Below are positions 25,305-35,572 of a stretch of 64,000 bases of DNA, piece by piece. The DNA comes from Denticeps clupeoides. Lineage: Eukaryota > Chordata > Actinopteri > Clupeiformes > Denticipitidae. Position 1 is the stretch's first letter. Each line of letters begins with the position of its first letter. The DNA lies in NCBI RefSeq assembly GCF_900700375.1, contig NC_041724.1, positions 2,830,123 through 2,894,122 of the forward strand, read 5' to 3'. The position numbers were made by a program, and so were the translations under genes. Below the pieces are notes generated by a model, which was not told the origin of the DNA, searched no databases, and saw nothing but the letters and a program-made list of their open reading frames with translations.

Positions 25305-25595
25305 TACCCAGCTATCCCCTTCCCCCTATCATCTTATGGCTTCATTCATTACTGGGCGGGGCCAGACATGTGAAGTCATACAACTCTTCCACTTTGCCTT
25401 GTTGGGCGTTTACAATTTTTTGCTGTTAAAAATTGTATTTTTTTTTGGTGGCTTTGCATTTAGCATCTTATGTAGATTGTTTACAGTGACATCAAAAGAA
25501 GCACAGAAACCTCTTACAGCTTTGACTGTTTTGGTAATGTGTAGATGCAAAGAAAAAGGAAAATCAATCGGTCAGCACACCATTGGCGGTAACAG
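25305..25595 (+). promoter_or_regulatory. Representative U4 unit promoter (copy 5): SBS-like, GC box, octamer-like and proximal elements
   Basis: The elements are in the order usual for vertebrate RNA polymerase II snRNA genes. TACCCAGCTATCCCC (25,305-25,319, about -333) resembles a ZNF143/SBS site. GGGCGGGGCC (25,354-25,363, -284) is a GC box. CTTTGCAT (25,452-25,459, -186) is one mismatch from the octamer ATTTGCAT, and ATGCAAAG (25,545-25,552, -93) is an inverted near-octamer. CACCATTGGCGGTAACAG (25,578-25,595, -60) sits where the proximal sequence element should be, though its match to the mammalian consensus is loose. The same blocks recur in other units. Confidence 0.6.
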
Positions 25596-25637
25596 TCTCT
25601 GACATTATAGCCACTGATTCTTGACAGTCTAAAGACT

Positions 25638-25780
25638 ATTCTTTCGCAGTAGCAGTATCGTAGCCTATGAGGTCTATCCGAGGCGTGATTTTTGCTAGTT
25701 GAAAACTTTACCCAATTCCCGTCTGGACGATTTGAAATACAATCGGCTAAGACAATTTTTGCCAGTCTCTTTGGAGACCG
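25638..25780 (+). ncRNA. U4 snRNA, copy 5 (consensus, reference for the array)
   Basis: A 143-base U4 RNA. The first 12 bases (ATTCTTTCGCAG) can pair with U6 CTGCGCAAGGAT at 11 of 12 positions. The 5' stem-loop holds the 15.5K kink-turn (TATGA opposite GA). The stem I strand TGCTAGT pairs with U6 ATTAGCA with one G-U. AATTTTTG is the Sm site, and CAGTCTC/GAGACCG forms the terminal stem. The 3' box follows immediately. Compared with human U4 it differs at many positions but has the same architecture and length. Whether it is expressed cannot be told from sequence. Confidence 0.93.
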
Positions 25781-25800
25781 TTTGCTGGTGAAAAAATAAA
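25780..25800 (+). terminator. snRNA 3' box (copy 5; repeated after each copy)
   Basis: GTTTGCTGGTGAAAAAATAA follows the terminal stem and fits the GTTT-N-AAA-type 3' box that directs Integrator-dependent 3'-end formation of snRNAs. It is present after every copy with minor changes. Confidence 0.65.
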
Positions 25801-26467
25801 CGTGACCTCCAAGCTGTTAGCACTTGGTGTGAATGGAGTGCATTGAGTTGAAAAGTTTAATGAGATCATTTGTTTCATAGATGTAATTGAGAGAGGGACC
25901 TTAGCACACAATGTATGTCACCTGCTATGCAAGTTTTCTTTTTTTCTGCAATTGAATTGGGAATTATACGCAGTTACGCAGTTACCAAATTTCCTCACGT
26001 CATTTCATGGCATTCATTAAGTTGAATGCTTACATGATATCATGTTTTTCAAGATATAATTTAAGAGGTGCTTCAGTGTGCAATGTATGCCACATAGTTT
26101 AACAGAGTTTTTATTTGCTGCATTTGATTCGGAATGAATAGTTACCCAGCTATCCCCTTCCCCCTATCATCTTATGGCTTCATTCATTACTGGGCGGGGC
26201 CAGACATGTGAAGTCATACAACTCTTCCACTTTGCCTTGTTGGGCGTTTACAATTTTTTGCTGTTAAAAATTTTTTTTTTTTTTGGTGGCATCTTATTTA
26301 GCATCTTATGTAGATTGTTTACAGTGACATCAAAAGAAGCACAGAAACCTCTTACAGCTTTGACTGTTTTGGTAATGTGTAGATGCAAAGAAAAAGGAAA
26401 ATCAGCACACCATTGGCGGTAACAGTCTCTGACATTATAGCCACTGATTCTTGACAGTCTAAAGACT

Positions 26468-26610
26468 ATTCTTTCGCAGTAGCAGTATCGTAGCCTATGA
26501 GGTCTATCCGAGGCGTGATTTTTGCTAGTTGAAAACTTTACCCAATTCCCGTCTGGACGATTTGAAATACAATCGGCTAAGAAAATTTTTGCCAGTCTCT
26601 TTGGAGACCG
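26468..26610 (+). ncRNA. U4 snRNA, copy 6
   Basis: Consensus except for AGAAAATTTTTG in place of AGACAATTTTTG just before the Sm site, a change shared with copy 11. The promoter lacks the octamer-like site and the 8-bp AATCGGTC. Confidence 0.9.
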
Positions 26611-27305
26611 TTTGCTGGTGAAAAAATAAACGTGACCTCTAAGCTGTTAGCACTTGGTGTGAATGGAGTGCATTGAGTTGAAAAGTTTAATGAGATCATT
26701 TGTTTCATAGATGTAATTGAGAGAGGGACCTTAGCACACAATGTATGTCACCTGCTATGCAAGTTTTCTTTTTTTCTGCAATTGAATTGGGAATTATACG
26801 CAGTTACGCAGTTACCAAATTTCCTCACGTCATTTCATGGCATTCATTAAGTTGAATGCTTACATGATATCATGTTTTTCAAGATATAATTTAAGAGGTG
26901 CTTCAGTGTGCAATGTATGCCACATAGTTTAACAGAGTTTTTATTTGCTGCATTTGATTCGGAATGAATAGTTACCCAGCTATCCCCTTCCCCCTATCAT
27001 CTTATGGCTTCATTCATTACTGGGCGGGGCCAGACATGTGAAGTCATACAACTCTTCCACTTTGCCTTGTTGGGCGTTTACAATTTTTTGCTGTTAAAAA
27101 TTGTATTTTTTTTTGGTGGCTTTGCATTTAGCATCTTATGTAGATTGTTTACAGTGACATCAAAAGAAGCACAGAAACCTCTTACAGCTTTGACTGTTTT
27201 GGTAATGTGTAGATGCAAAGAAAAAGGAAAATCAATCGGTCAGCACACCATTGGCGGTAACAGTCTCTGACATTATAGCCACTGATTCTTGACAGTCTAA
27301 AGACT

Positions 27306-27449
27306 ATTCTTTCGCAGTAGCAGTATCGTAGCCTATGAGGTCTATCCGAGGCGTGATTTTTTGCTAGTTGAAAACTTTACCCAATTCCCCTCTGGACGAT
27401 TTGAAATACAATCGGCTAAGACAATTTTTGCCAGTCTCTTTGGAGACCG
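27306..27449 (+). ncRNA. U4 snRNA, copy 7
   Basis: U4 with one extra T before stem I (GATTTTTTGCTAG) and CCCCTCTGG in place of CCCGTCTGG, giving 144 bases. Octamer-like site present upstream. Confidence 0.88.
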
Positions 27450-28135
27450 TTTGCTGGTGAAAAAATAAACGTGACCTCCAAGCTGGTAGCACTTGGTGTG
27501 AATGGAGTGCATTGAGTTGAAAAGTTTAATGAGATCATTTGTTTCAGTATATGTAATTGAGAGAGGGATCCTTAGCACACAATGTATGTCACCTGCTATG
27601 CAAGTTTTCTTTTTTTCTGCAATTGAATTGGGAATTATACGCAGTTACCAAATTTCCTCACGTCATTTCATGGCATTCATTAAGTTGAATGCTTACATGA
27701 TATCATGTTTTCAAGATATATTTAAGAGGTGCTTCAGTGTGCAATGTATGCCACATAGTTTAACAGAGTTTTTATTTGCTGCATTTGATTCGGAATGAAT
27801 AGTTACCCAGCTATCCCCTTCCCCCTATCATCTTATGGCTTCATTCATTACTGGGCGGGGCCAGACATGTGAAGTCATACAACTCTTCCACTTTGCCTTG
27901 TTGGGCGTTTACAATTTTTTGCTGTTAAAAATTTTTTTTTTTTTGGTGGCATCTTATTTAGCATCTTATGTAGATTGTTTACAGTGACATCAAAAGAAGC
28001 ACAGAAACCTCTTACAGCTTTGACTGTTTTGGTAATGTGTAGATGCAAAGAAAAAGGAAAATCAATCGGTCAGCACACCATTGGCGGTAACAGTCTCTGA
28101 CATTATAGCCACTGATTCTTGACAGTCTAAAGACT

Positions 28136-28278
28136 ATTCTTTCGCAGTAGCAGTATCGTAGCCTATGAGGTCTATCCGAGGCGTGATTTTTGCTAGTTGA
28201 AAACTTTACCCAATTCCCGTCTGGACGATTTGAAATACAATCGGCTAAGACAATTTTTGCCAGTCTCTTTGGAGACCG
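28136..28278 (+). ncRNA. U4 snRNA, copy 8 (consensus)
   Basis: Matches the consensus by eye. The promoter has the GCATCTTATTTAGCATC variant instead of the octamer-like site but keeps the 8-bp AATCGGTC. Confidence 0.92.
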
Positions 28279-28964
28279 TTTGCTGGTGAAAAAATAAACG
28301 TGACCTCCAAGCTGTTAGCACTTGGTGTGAATGGAGTGCATTGAGTTGAAAAGTTTAATGAGATCATTTGTTTCGTAGATGTAATTGAGAGAGGGATCTT
28401 AGCACACAATGTATGTCACCTGCTATGCAAGTTTTCTTTTTTTCTGCAATTGAATTGGGAATTATACGCAGTTACCAAATTTCCTCACGTCATTTCATGG
28501 CATTCATTAAGTTGAATGCTTACATGATATCATGTTTTTCAAGATATAATTTAAGAGGTGCTTCAGTGTGCAATGTATGCCACATAGTTTAACAGAGTTT
28601 TTATTTGCTGCATTTGATTCGGAATGAATAGTTACCCAGCTATCCCCTTCCCCCTATCATCTTATGGCTTCATTCATTACTGGGCGGGGCCAGACATGTG
28701 AAGTCATACAACTCTTCCACTTTGCCTTGTTGGGCGTTTACAATTTTTTGCTGTTAAAATTTTTTTTTTTTTTGGTGGCATCTTATTTAGCATCTTATGT
28801 AGATTGTTTACAGTGACATCAAAAGAAGCACAGAAACCTCTTACAGCTTTGACTGTTTTGGTAATGTGTAGATGCAAAGAAAAAGGAAAATCAATCGGTC
28901 AGCACACCATTGGCGGTAACAGTCTCTGACATTATAGCCACTGATTCTTGACAGTCTAAAGACT

Positions 28965-29107
28965 ATTCTTTCGCAGTAGCAGTATCGTAGCCTATGAGGT
29001 CTATCCGAGGCGTGATTTTTGCTAGTTGAAAACTTTACCCAATTCCCGTCTGGACGATTTGAAATACAATCGGCTAAGACAATTTTTGCCAGTCTCTTTG
29101 GAGACCG
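28965..29107 (+). ncRNA. U4 snRNA, copy 9 (consensus)
   Basis: Matches the consensus. The 3' box has one extra T (CCGTTTTGCTGG). Promoter as in copy 8 (octamer-like site replaced, 8-bp segment kept). Confidence 0.92.
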
Positions 29108-29796
29108 TTTTGCTGGTGAAAAAATAAACGTGACCTCCAAGCTGTTAGCACTTGGTGTGAATGGAGTGCATTGAGTTGAAAAGTTTAATGAGATCATTTG
29201 TTTCATAGATGTAATTGAGAGAGGGATCTTAGCACACAATGTATGTCACCTGCTATGCAAGTTTTCTTTTTTTTCTGCAATTGAATTGGGAATTATACGC
29301 AGTTACGCAGTTACCAAATTTCCTCACGTCATTTCATGGCATTCATTAAGTTGAATGCTTACATGATATCATGTTTTTCAAGATATAATTTAAGAGGTGC
29401 TTCAGTGTGCAATGTATGCCACATAGTTTAACAGAGTTTTTATTTGCTGCATTTGATTCGGAATGAATAGTTACCCAGCTATCCCCTTCCCCCTATCATC
29501 TTATGGCTTCATTCATTACTGGGCGGGGCCAGACATGTGAAGTCATACAACTCTTCCACTTTGCCTTGTTGGGCGTTTACAATTTTTTGCTGTTAAAAAT
29601 TGTATTTTTTTTTGGTGGCATCTTATTTAGCATCTTATGTAGATTGTTTACAGTGACATCAAAAGAAGCACAGAAACCTCTTACAGCTTTGACTGTTTTG
29701 GTAATGTGTAGATGCAAAGAAAAAGGAAAATCAGCACACCATTGGCGGTAACAGTCTCTGACATTATAGCCACTGATTCTTGACAGTCTAAAGACT

Positions 29797-29939
29797 ATTC
29801 TTTCGCAGTAGCAGTATCGTAGCCTATGAGGTCTATCCGAGGCGTGATTTTTGCTAGTTGAAAACTTTAACCAATTCCCGTCTGGACGATTTGAAATACA
29901 ATCGGCTAAGACAATTTTTGCCAGTCTCTTTGGAGACCG
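29797..29939 (+). ncRNA. U4 snRNA, copy 10
   Basis: Consensus except for CTTTAACCAATT in place of CTTTACCCAATT in the single-stranded central region, shared with copy 12. The promoter lacks both the octamer-like site and the 8-bp segment, like copies 4 and 6. Confidence 0.9.
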
Positions 29940-30639
29940 TTTGCTGGTGAAAAAATAAACGTGACCTCCAAGCTGTTAGCACTTGGTGTGAATGGAGTGC
30001 ATTGAGTTAAAAAGTTTAATGAGATCATTTGTTTCATAGATGTAATTGAGAGAGGGACCTTAGCACACAATGTATGTCACCTGCTATGCAAGTTTTCTTT
30101 TTTTCTGCAATTGAATTGGGAATTATACGCAGTTACGCAGTTACCAAATTTCCTCACGTCATTTCATGGCATTCATTAAGTTGAATGCTTACATGATATC
30201 ATGTTTTTCAAGATATTATTTAAGAGGTGCTTCAGTGTGCAATGTATGCCACATAGTTTAACAGAGTTTTTATTTGCTGCATTTGATTCGGAATGAATAG
30301 TTACCCAGCTATCCCCTTCCCCCCCTATCATCTTATGGCTTCATTCATTACTGGGCGGGGCCAGACATGTGAAGTCATACAACTCTTCCCCACTTTGCCT
30401 TGTTGGGGCGTTTACAATTTTTTGCTGTTAAAATTTTATTTTTTTTGGTGGCTTTGCATTTAGCATCTTATGTAGATTGTTTACAGTGACATCAAAAAGA
30501 AGCACAGAAACCTCTTACAGCTTTGACTGTTTTGGTAATGTGTAGAATGCAAAGAAAAAGGAAAATCAATCGGTCAGCACACCATTGGCGGTAACAGTCT
30601 CTGACATTATAGCCACTGATTCTTGACAGTCTAAAGACT

Positions 30640-30783
30640 ATTCTTTCGCAGTAGCAGTATCGTAGCCTATGAGGTCTATCCGAGGCGTGATTTTTGCTAG
30701 TTGAAAACTTTACCCCAATTCCCGTCTGGACGATTTGAAATACAATCGGCTAAGAAAATTTTTGCCAGTCTCTTTGGAGACCG
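30640..30783 (+). ncRNA. U4 snRNA, copy 11
   Basis: Consensus-like with AGAAAATTTTTG before the Sm site (as in copy 6) and one extra C in TTTACCCCAATT. The surrounding unit carries several single-base indels that look like assembly error. Octamer-like site present. Confidence 0.87.
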
Positions 30784-31485
30784 TTTGCTGGTGAAAAAAT
30801 AAACGTGACCTCCTAAGCTGTTAGCACTTGGTGTGAATGGAGTGAATTGAGTTGAAAAGTTTAATGAGATCATTTGTTTCATAGATGTAATTGAGAGAGG
30901 GACCTTAGCACACAATGTATGTCACCTGCTATGCAAGTTTTCTTTTTTTCTGCAATTGAATTGGGAAATTATACGCAGTTACGCAGTTACCCAAATGTCC
31001 TCACGTCATTTCATGGCATTCATTAAGTTGAATGCTTACATGATATCATGTTTTTCAAGATATAATTTAAGAGGTGCTTCAGTGTGCAATGTATGCCACA
31101 TAGTTTAACAGAGTTTTTTATTTGCTGCATTTGATTCGGAATGAATAGTTACCCAGCTATCCCCTTCCCCCTATCATCTTATGGCTTCATTCATTACTGG
31201 GCGGGGCCAGACATGTGAAGTCATACAACTCTTCCACTTTGCCTTGTTGGGCGGTTTACAATTTTTTGCTGTTAAAAATTGTATTTTTTTTTTGGTGGCT
31301 TTGCATTTAGCATCTTATGTAGATTGTTTACAGTGACATCAAAAGAAGCACAGAAACCTCTTACAGCCTTTGACTGTTTTGGTAATGTGTAGATGCAAAG
31401 AAAAAGGAAATCAATCGGTCAGCACACCATTGGCGGGTAACAGTCTCTGACATTATAGCCACTGATTCTTGACAGTCTAAAGACT

Positions 31486-31632
31486 ATTCTTTCGCAGAGT
31501 AGCAGTATCGTAGCCTATGAGGTCTATCCGAGGCGTGATTTTTGCTAGTTGAAAACTTTAACCAATTCCCGTTCTGGACGATTTGAAATACAATCGGCCT
31601 AAGACAATTTTTGCCAGTCTCTTTGGAGACCG
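31486..31632 (+). ncRNA. U4 snRNA, copy 12 (indel-rich)
   Basis: U4 architecture is recognisable, but there are extra bases at CGCAGAGTAGC, CCGTTCTGG and CGGCCTAAG, and it shares CTTTAACCAATT with copy 10. The cluster of one- and two-base insertions in this and neighbouring units suggests sequencing or assembly error rather than decay. Octamer-like site present. Confidence 0.8.
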
Positions 31633-32337
31633 TTTGCTGGTGAAAAAAATAAACGTGACCTCCAAGCTGTTAGCACTTGGTGTGATGGAGTGCATTGAGT
31701 AAGTTGTTAAAAGTTTAATGAGATCATTTGTTTCATAGATGTAATTGAGAGAGGGATCTTAGCACACAATGTATGTCACCTGCTATGCAAGTTTTCTTTT
31801 TTTCTGCAATTGAATTGGGAATTATACGCAGTTACGCAGTACCAAATTCCTCACGTCATTTCATGGCATTCATTAAGTTGAATGCTTACATGATTATCAT
31901 GTTTTTTTCAAGATATAATTTAAGAGGTGCTTCAGGTGCAATGTATGCCACATAGTTTAACAGAGTTTTTATTTGCTGCATTTGATTCGGAATGAATAGT
32001 TACCCAGCTATCCCCTTCCCCCTATCATCTTATGGCTTCATTCATTACTGGGCGGGGCCCAGACATGTGAAGTCATACAACTCTTCCACTTTGCCTTGTT
32101 GGGACGTTTACAATTTTTGCTGTTAATAATTGTATTTTTTTTTTAGGTGGCTTTGCATTTAGCATCTTATGTAGATTGTTTACAGTGACATCAAAAGAAG
32201 CACAGAAACCTCTTACAAGCTTTGACTGTTTTGGTAATGTGTAGATGCAAAGAAAAAGGAAAATCAATCGGTCAGCACACCATTGGCGGTAACAGTCTCT
32301 GACATTATAGCCACTGATTCTTGACAGTCTAAAGACT

Positions 32338-32479
32338 ATTCTTTCGCAGTAGCAGTATCGTAGCCTATGAGGTCTATCCGAGGCGTGATTTTTGCTAGTT
32401 GAAAACTTACCCAATTCCCGTCTGGACTATTTGAAATACAATCGGCTAAGACAATTTTTGCCAGTCTCTTTGGAGACCG
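32338..32479 (+). ncRNA. U4 snRNA, copy 13 (last before gap)
   Basis: Consensus-like, one base shorter (GAAAACTTACCC) and with TGGACTATTT in place of TGGACGATTT. Octamer-like site present upstream. The unit continues to 32,870, where unknown bases begin. Confidence 0.86.
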
Positions 32480-32870
32480 TTTGCTGGTGAAAAAATAAAC
32501 GTGACCTCCAAGCTGTTAGCACTTGGTGTGAATGGAGTGCATTGAGTTGAAAAGTTTAATGAGATCATTTGTTTCATAGATGTAATTGAGAGAGGGACTT
32601 AGCACACAATGTATGTCACCTGCTATGCAAGTTTTCTTTTTTTCTGCAATTGAATTGGGAATTATAACGCAGTTACCAGTTACCAAATTTCCTCACGTCA
32701 TTTCATGGCATTCATTAAGTTGAATGCTTACATGATATCATGTTTTCAAGATATAATTTAAGAGTGCTTCAGTGTGCAATGTATGCCACATAGTTTAACA
32801 AGTTTTTATTTGCTGCATTTGATTCGGAATGAATAGTTACCCAGCTATCCCCTTCCCCCTATCATCTTAT

Positions 32871-32883
32871 NNNNNNNNNNNNN
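32871..32883. other. Assembly gap (13 N)
   Basis: Unknown bases terminate the U4 array in mid-unit. Sequence to the right is unrelated, so the true right border and copy number of the array are hidden here. Confidence 0.99.
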
Positions 32884-33319
32884 AAGACAATCAAAAAGAA
32901 CCCGAAACCAAGGTTGGATGTTGGTGAGGCATTCACGTAACTCAGCTTCTTGAGAACATTGTGTTGGTCTTTGCCGACTCAGTTTGTCAGGAGAGTTGAA
33001 GGCGTGATCTTCATTTTCGGGGCTCACCGTGATCTCACACTCCTCTTGTGGTATCAGATTAGGCCCGTCCAAACGCGGAAGCTTTTCTCTAAAACGAGTC
33101 TTTGGTTTCTTAAAACCTGCGTCCACGTGGGAGCGTTGTGTGAAATGTCAACCATACGGTGACATGGAGAACGTACCGTGCTGTTTTTTTTTTTTTTCGT
33201 GGCATGTGTTGTAATAAAAGCGTTGTGTAAAACTAAAATGTCTTTAGACAATTCCTGATGAACCAGGTGGGACTTTATTGGTCAGTGCTTGTGTAAATTG
33301 AGTTCTTATGTTTCCATTC
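32884..33319. other. Unique sequence right of gap, nothing recognised
   Basis: No U4-unit sequence, gene or known repeat was recognised. A T-run lies near 33,184-33,198. Confidence 0.5.
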
Positions 33320-33465
33320 ATCCAGAACGCCTTACAATCAGTAGTTACAAGGACAGTCCCCCCCTGGAGACACTCAGGGCTAAGGGACCCAATGGTAGTA
33401 AGCGGGGTTTGAACCTGGGACTTTGTGGTCATAGGCGAGTGTCTTACTCGCTAGTCTACTACTTA
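33320..33465 (-). mobile_element. tRNA-derived SINE, family A
   Basis: Reverse complement of the family-A body: CTTACAATCAGTAGTTACAAGG, GGAGACACTCAGGG, CAATGGTAGTAAGCGGGGTTTGAACC and ATAGGCGAGTGTCTTAC. The inner CTTGCTCAGG block is shortened. Confidence 0.75.
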
Positions 33466-35429
33466 ACTGTGTTGTCTTACAGTGGGCGATGATAGCATTT
33501 CCCTCTGAACTGTAGAGAGCCGAGAGAAAAATGGGTGAAATAAACAGGCCATGATGCAATGATGAGGCCGGCTGGGGGGACGGGTGGCGCAGCACTATTG
33601 ATAGCGTTGTAAGTAATGACAAGTTCCTGGAATTGAATCCTGTATCGACTGGAAGCCGCTGAGGGCTGCGGTGGCCATTGTGACGGTGAGTCAGCAGCAG
33701 CGCAGCAGAATTTTAAGTACCGGAGTCTTTGGGGAATTTCTGCTGGAGGTGCTACAGAGGACACTGCCTTTGTGCATTGAGGTAAATTCTAGGCCAACAC
33801 CAAAAGCGATGTTTAAATTAAAATACAAATTTAAAAATACAAATTTAAGAAACTACCTTTAATAATGTAAATCTTCAATAGCGTAAATGTCACAATCTCA
33901 CAGGACAGAGAAGGACGCAAAAGCACAACTCACAAAGACAGGGGTTCAGTAATAAATAAACTTGACAGAAAAATGTAACTTTACACAGGGCAATAAAAGA
34001 CAAACGACTGGACAAGGGGAGACACAACATGGATACATTTATACAACCTAATCAGCAGACAACATTCAGGGCAGACAGAAGACATGGAGATGCCAAATAC
34101 CTGGTCCGGGGAAAAGTCAATGATAAATCATTAATAAAGTACATAAAACATAAAAAGCAAATGTTGATTTTGCATGTTTAATGTCATGCAATTATTTTAT
34201 GTCTGTCCAGGCAGAAAGAGACAAAGCTTTAAGACAAATGGTTCCATGTTCATAAAATTATCAATCAACATTTTTACTTGTTTTTTTGAGAGCAGTAAGG
34301 TTCAGTGAGAATGCAATCCGCCAAGGGACCCTAACAGAACACTTGCTTCATGGACTGGTTACGTCTGAGATGTTGGGATAATAACGTTGCATAATTTCAT
34401 AGTACATTATGTGTCACAACAGTATCAATACGGAAAAAAAGTGAATATGGGCAAAATTAAAATTAAACAATTAAATAAAAATGCTAACATTTCCATTTAT
34501 ATGAGATGTAAAAACTCAAGGCCTGCAATGTAACCCAGCATTGGTGGAACAATTGTCATCTGGCATCAGTATGAGTTCATTAGTGCAGTAATTGGCCACA
34601 TTTATTGGCAGCAACATTTATTTACATTCACGGTGTCAAATATTTAGTCTTGAATTTTTTTGGCCACATTTCATTTTCAGCTCAGTAATTAAATGGAAAT
34701 GGACTGGAATTCCTTTTTTCCCCTGGAACACCATTAAACACTGAGCCACTGGGTCTGTGATGAAACGGGAAGAAGCAGCGAAAAACGCCTGGCATATGCT
34801 ATCATTGCCTTTTATGAGACATTGTGTGCGTCTGTCAGATATTGTAATGAACAGCCTTTTGGGGCGAGTTTTGACAGGAAGCATTGTCCACGCCGCCTGT
34901 CTCGCAGCCAATACAGCAACATCAAAAACAACATGCCTTGCAGGATGGAGAATATTAAAATGCATCTGAATGCGGGAAAAAAAAGAAAAAGAAAAAGAGT
35001 CTGTGGCCGTTGTTCAAAAATCTCCATGGCAACTTTGGAGTAAGTGGCTCTCCACAAACAATGATGCCGTCCCGCCCCCTTCTCCAGAGCACGCCCTCTT
35101 GCTGCCTCTCCAGGTCAGGGCCAGTGATGGGGGGATGGGAGACCTGCATGTCAAGGCCCGATGACGAGGGTGACTGCCTCACACCGACGCCTGTCACAGC
35201 CTGACGCTGACAGCAGGACGCACGTGGCTCACCGTTAATAGAACAACATTCACTTATTGACTCCAGTGTTTAGAACTGAACCGCAATGCATTAAAAAAAA
35301 ATTTATTCATGGTCGCATATGCATTTATTAGTATTCTCTTTTTTTTGCAACTTAAGTGTAGTACATTGAACAGTGGGATAATACACTTTATCAGAGAAGA
35401 GTGTTATTAGATACCACAGTGGTTGTGGT
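33466..35429. other. Intergenic
   Basis: No gene recognised. GGTGGCGCAGCA...TTGAATCCTGTATCG (33,585-33,650) may be another tRNA-like SINE head. Around 33,890-34,110 lies a repeat-like block containing GGATACATTTATAC, also found near 37,460. The remainder is AT-rich. Confidence 0.45.
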
Positions 35430-35572
35430 GGCAGTGGTGGCCTAGCAGGGGCAGTGGTGGCCTAGCGGTTATCAGAAGGTTGCTGGTTCGAATCCCGATC
35501 CACCAAGGTAGCGCTGATCAAAGCACCGTCCCCACACTCTGCTCCCCGCCTGTCATGGCTGCCCACTGCTGA
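35430..35572 (+). mobile_element. tRNA-derived SINE, family B (internally rearranged)
   Basis: The head GGCAGTGGTGGCCTAGC is present twice in tandem. It is followed by TCAGAAGGTTGCTGGTTCGA, CACCGTCCCCACACTCTGC and CATGGCTGCCCACTGCTGA. The tail is missing. Confidence 0.75.

Larger units (their letters stand above)
21858..32870 (+). repeat. Tandem array of ~830-bp units each carrying one U4 snRNA gene
   Basis: Thirteen U4 genes sit in head-to-tail units spaced 829-856 bp apart, except the first interval (1,169 bp), which contains an internal 335-bp duplication (22,131 to about 22,802). Units are nearly identical by eye. The array starts abruptly at TTGGTAATGTGTAG inside a retroviral leader and stops at an assembly gap, so 13 is a minimum. 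No second RNA gene was found in the unit. The 82-91 codon frame beginning MASFITGRGQT that recurs in several units (for example 25,336-25,602) lies over the promoter region and is most likely fortuitous. Confidence 0.93.

Noticed and set aside
25336-25602. Recurrent 82-91 codon open frame (MASFITGRGQT...) in many U4 units
   Set aside because: It lies across the snRNA promoter, changes length with each unit variant, has no known motif, and recurs only because the unit is tandemly repeated.
21858-32870. CRISPR-like array
   Set aside because: Units are about 830 bp with no short repeat/spacer structure, and the sequence is eukaryotic with a clear U4 RNA in each unit.
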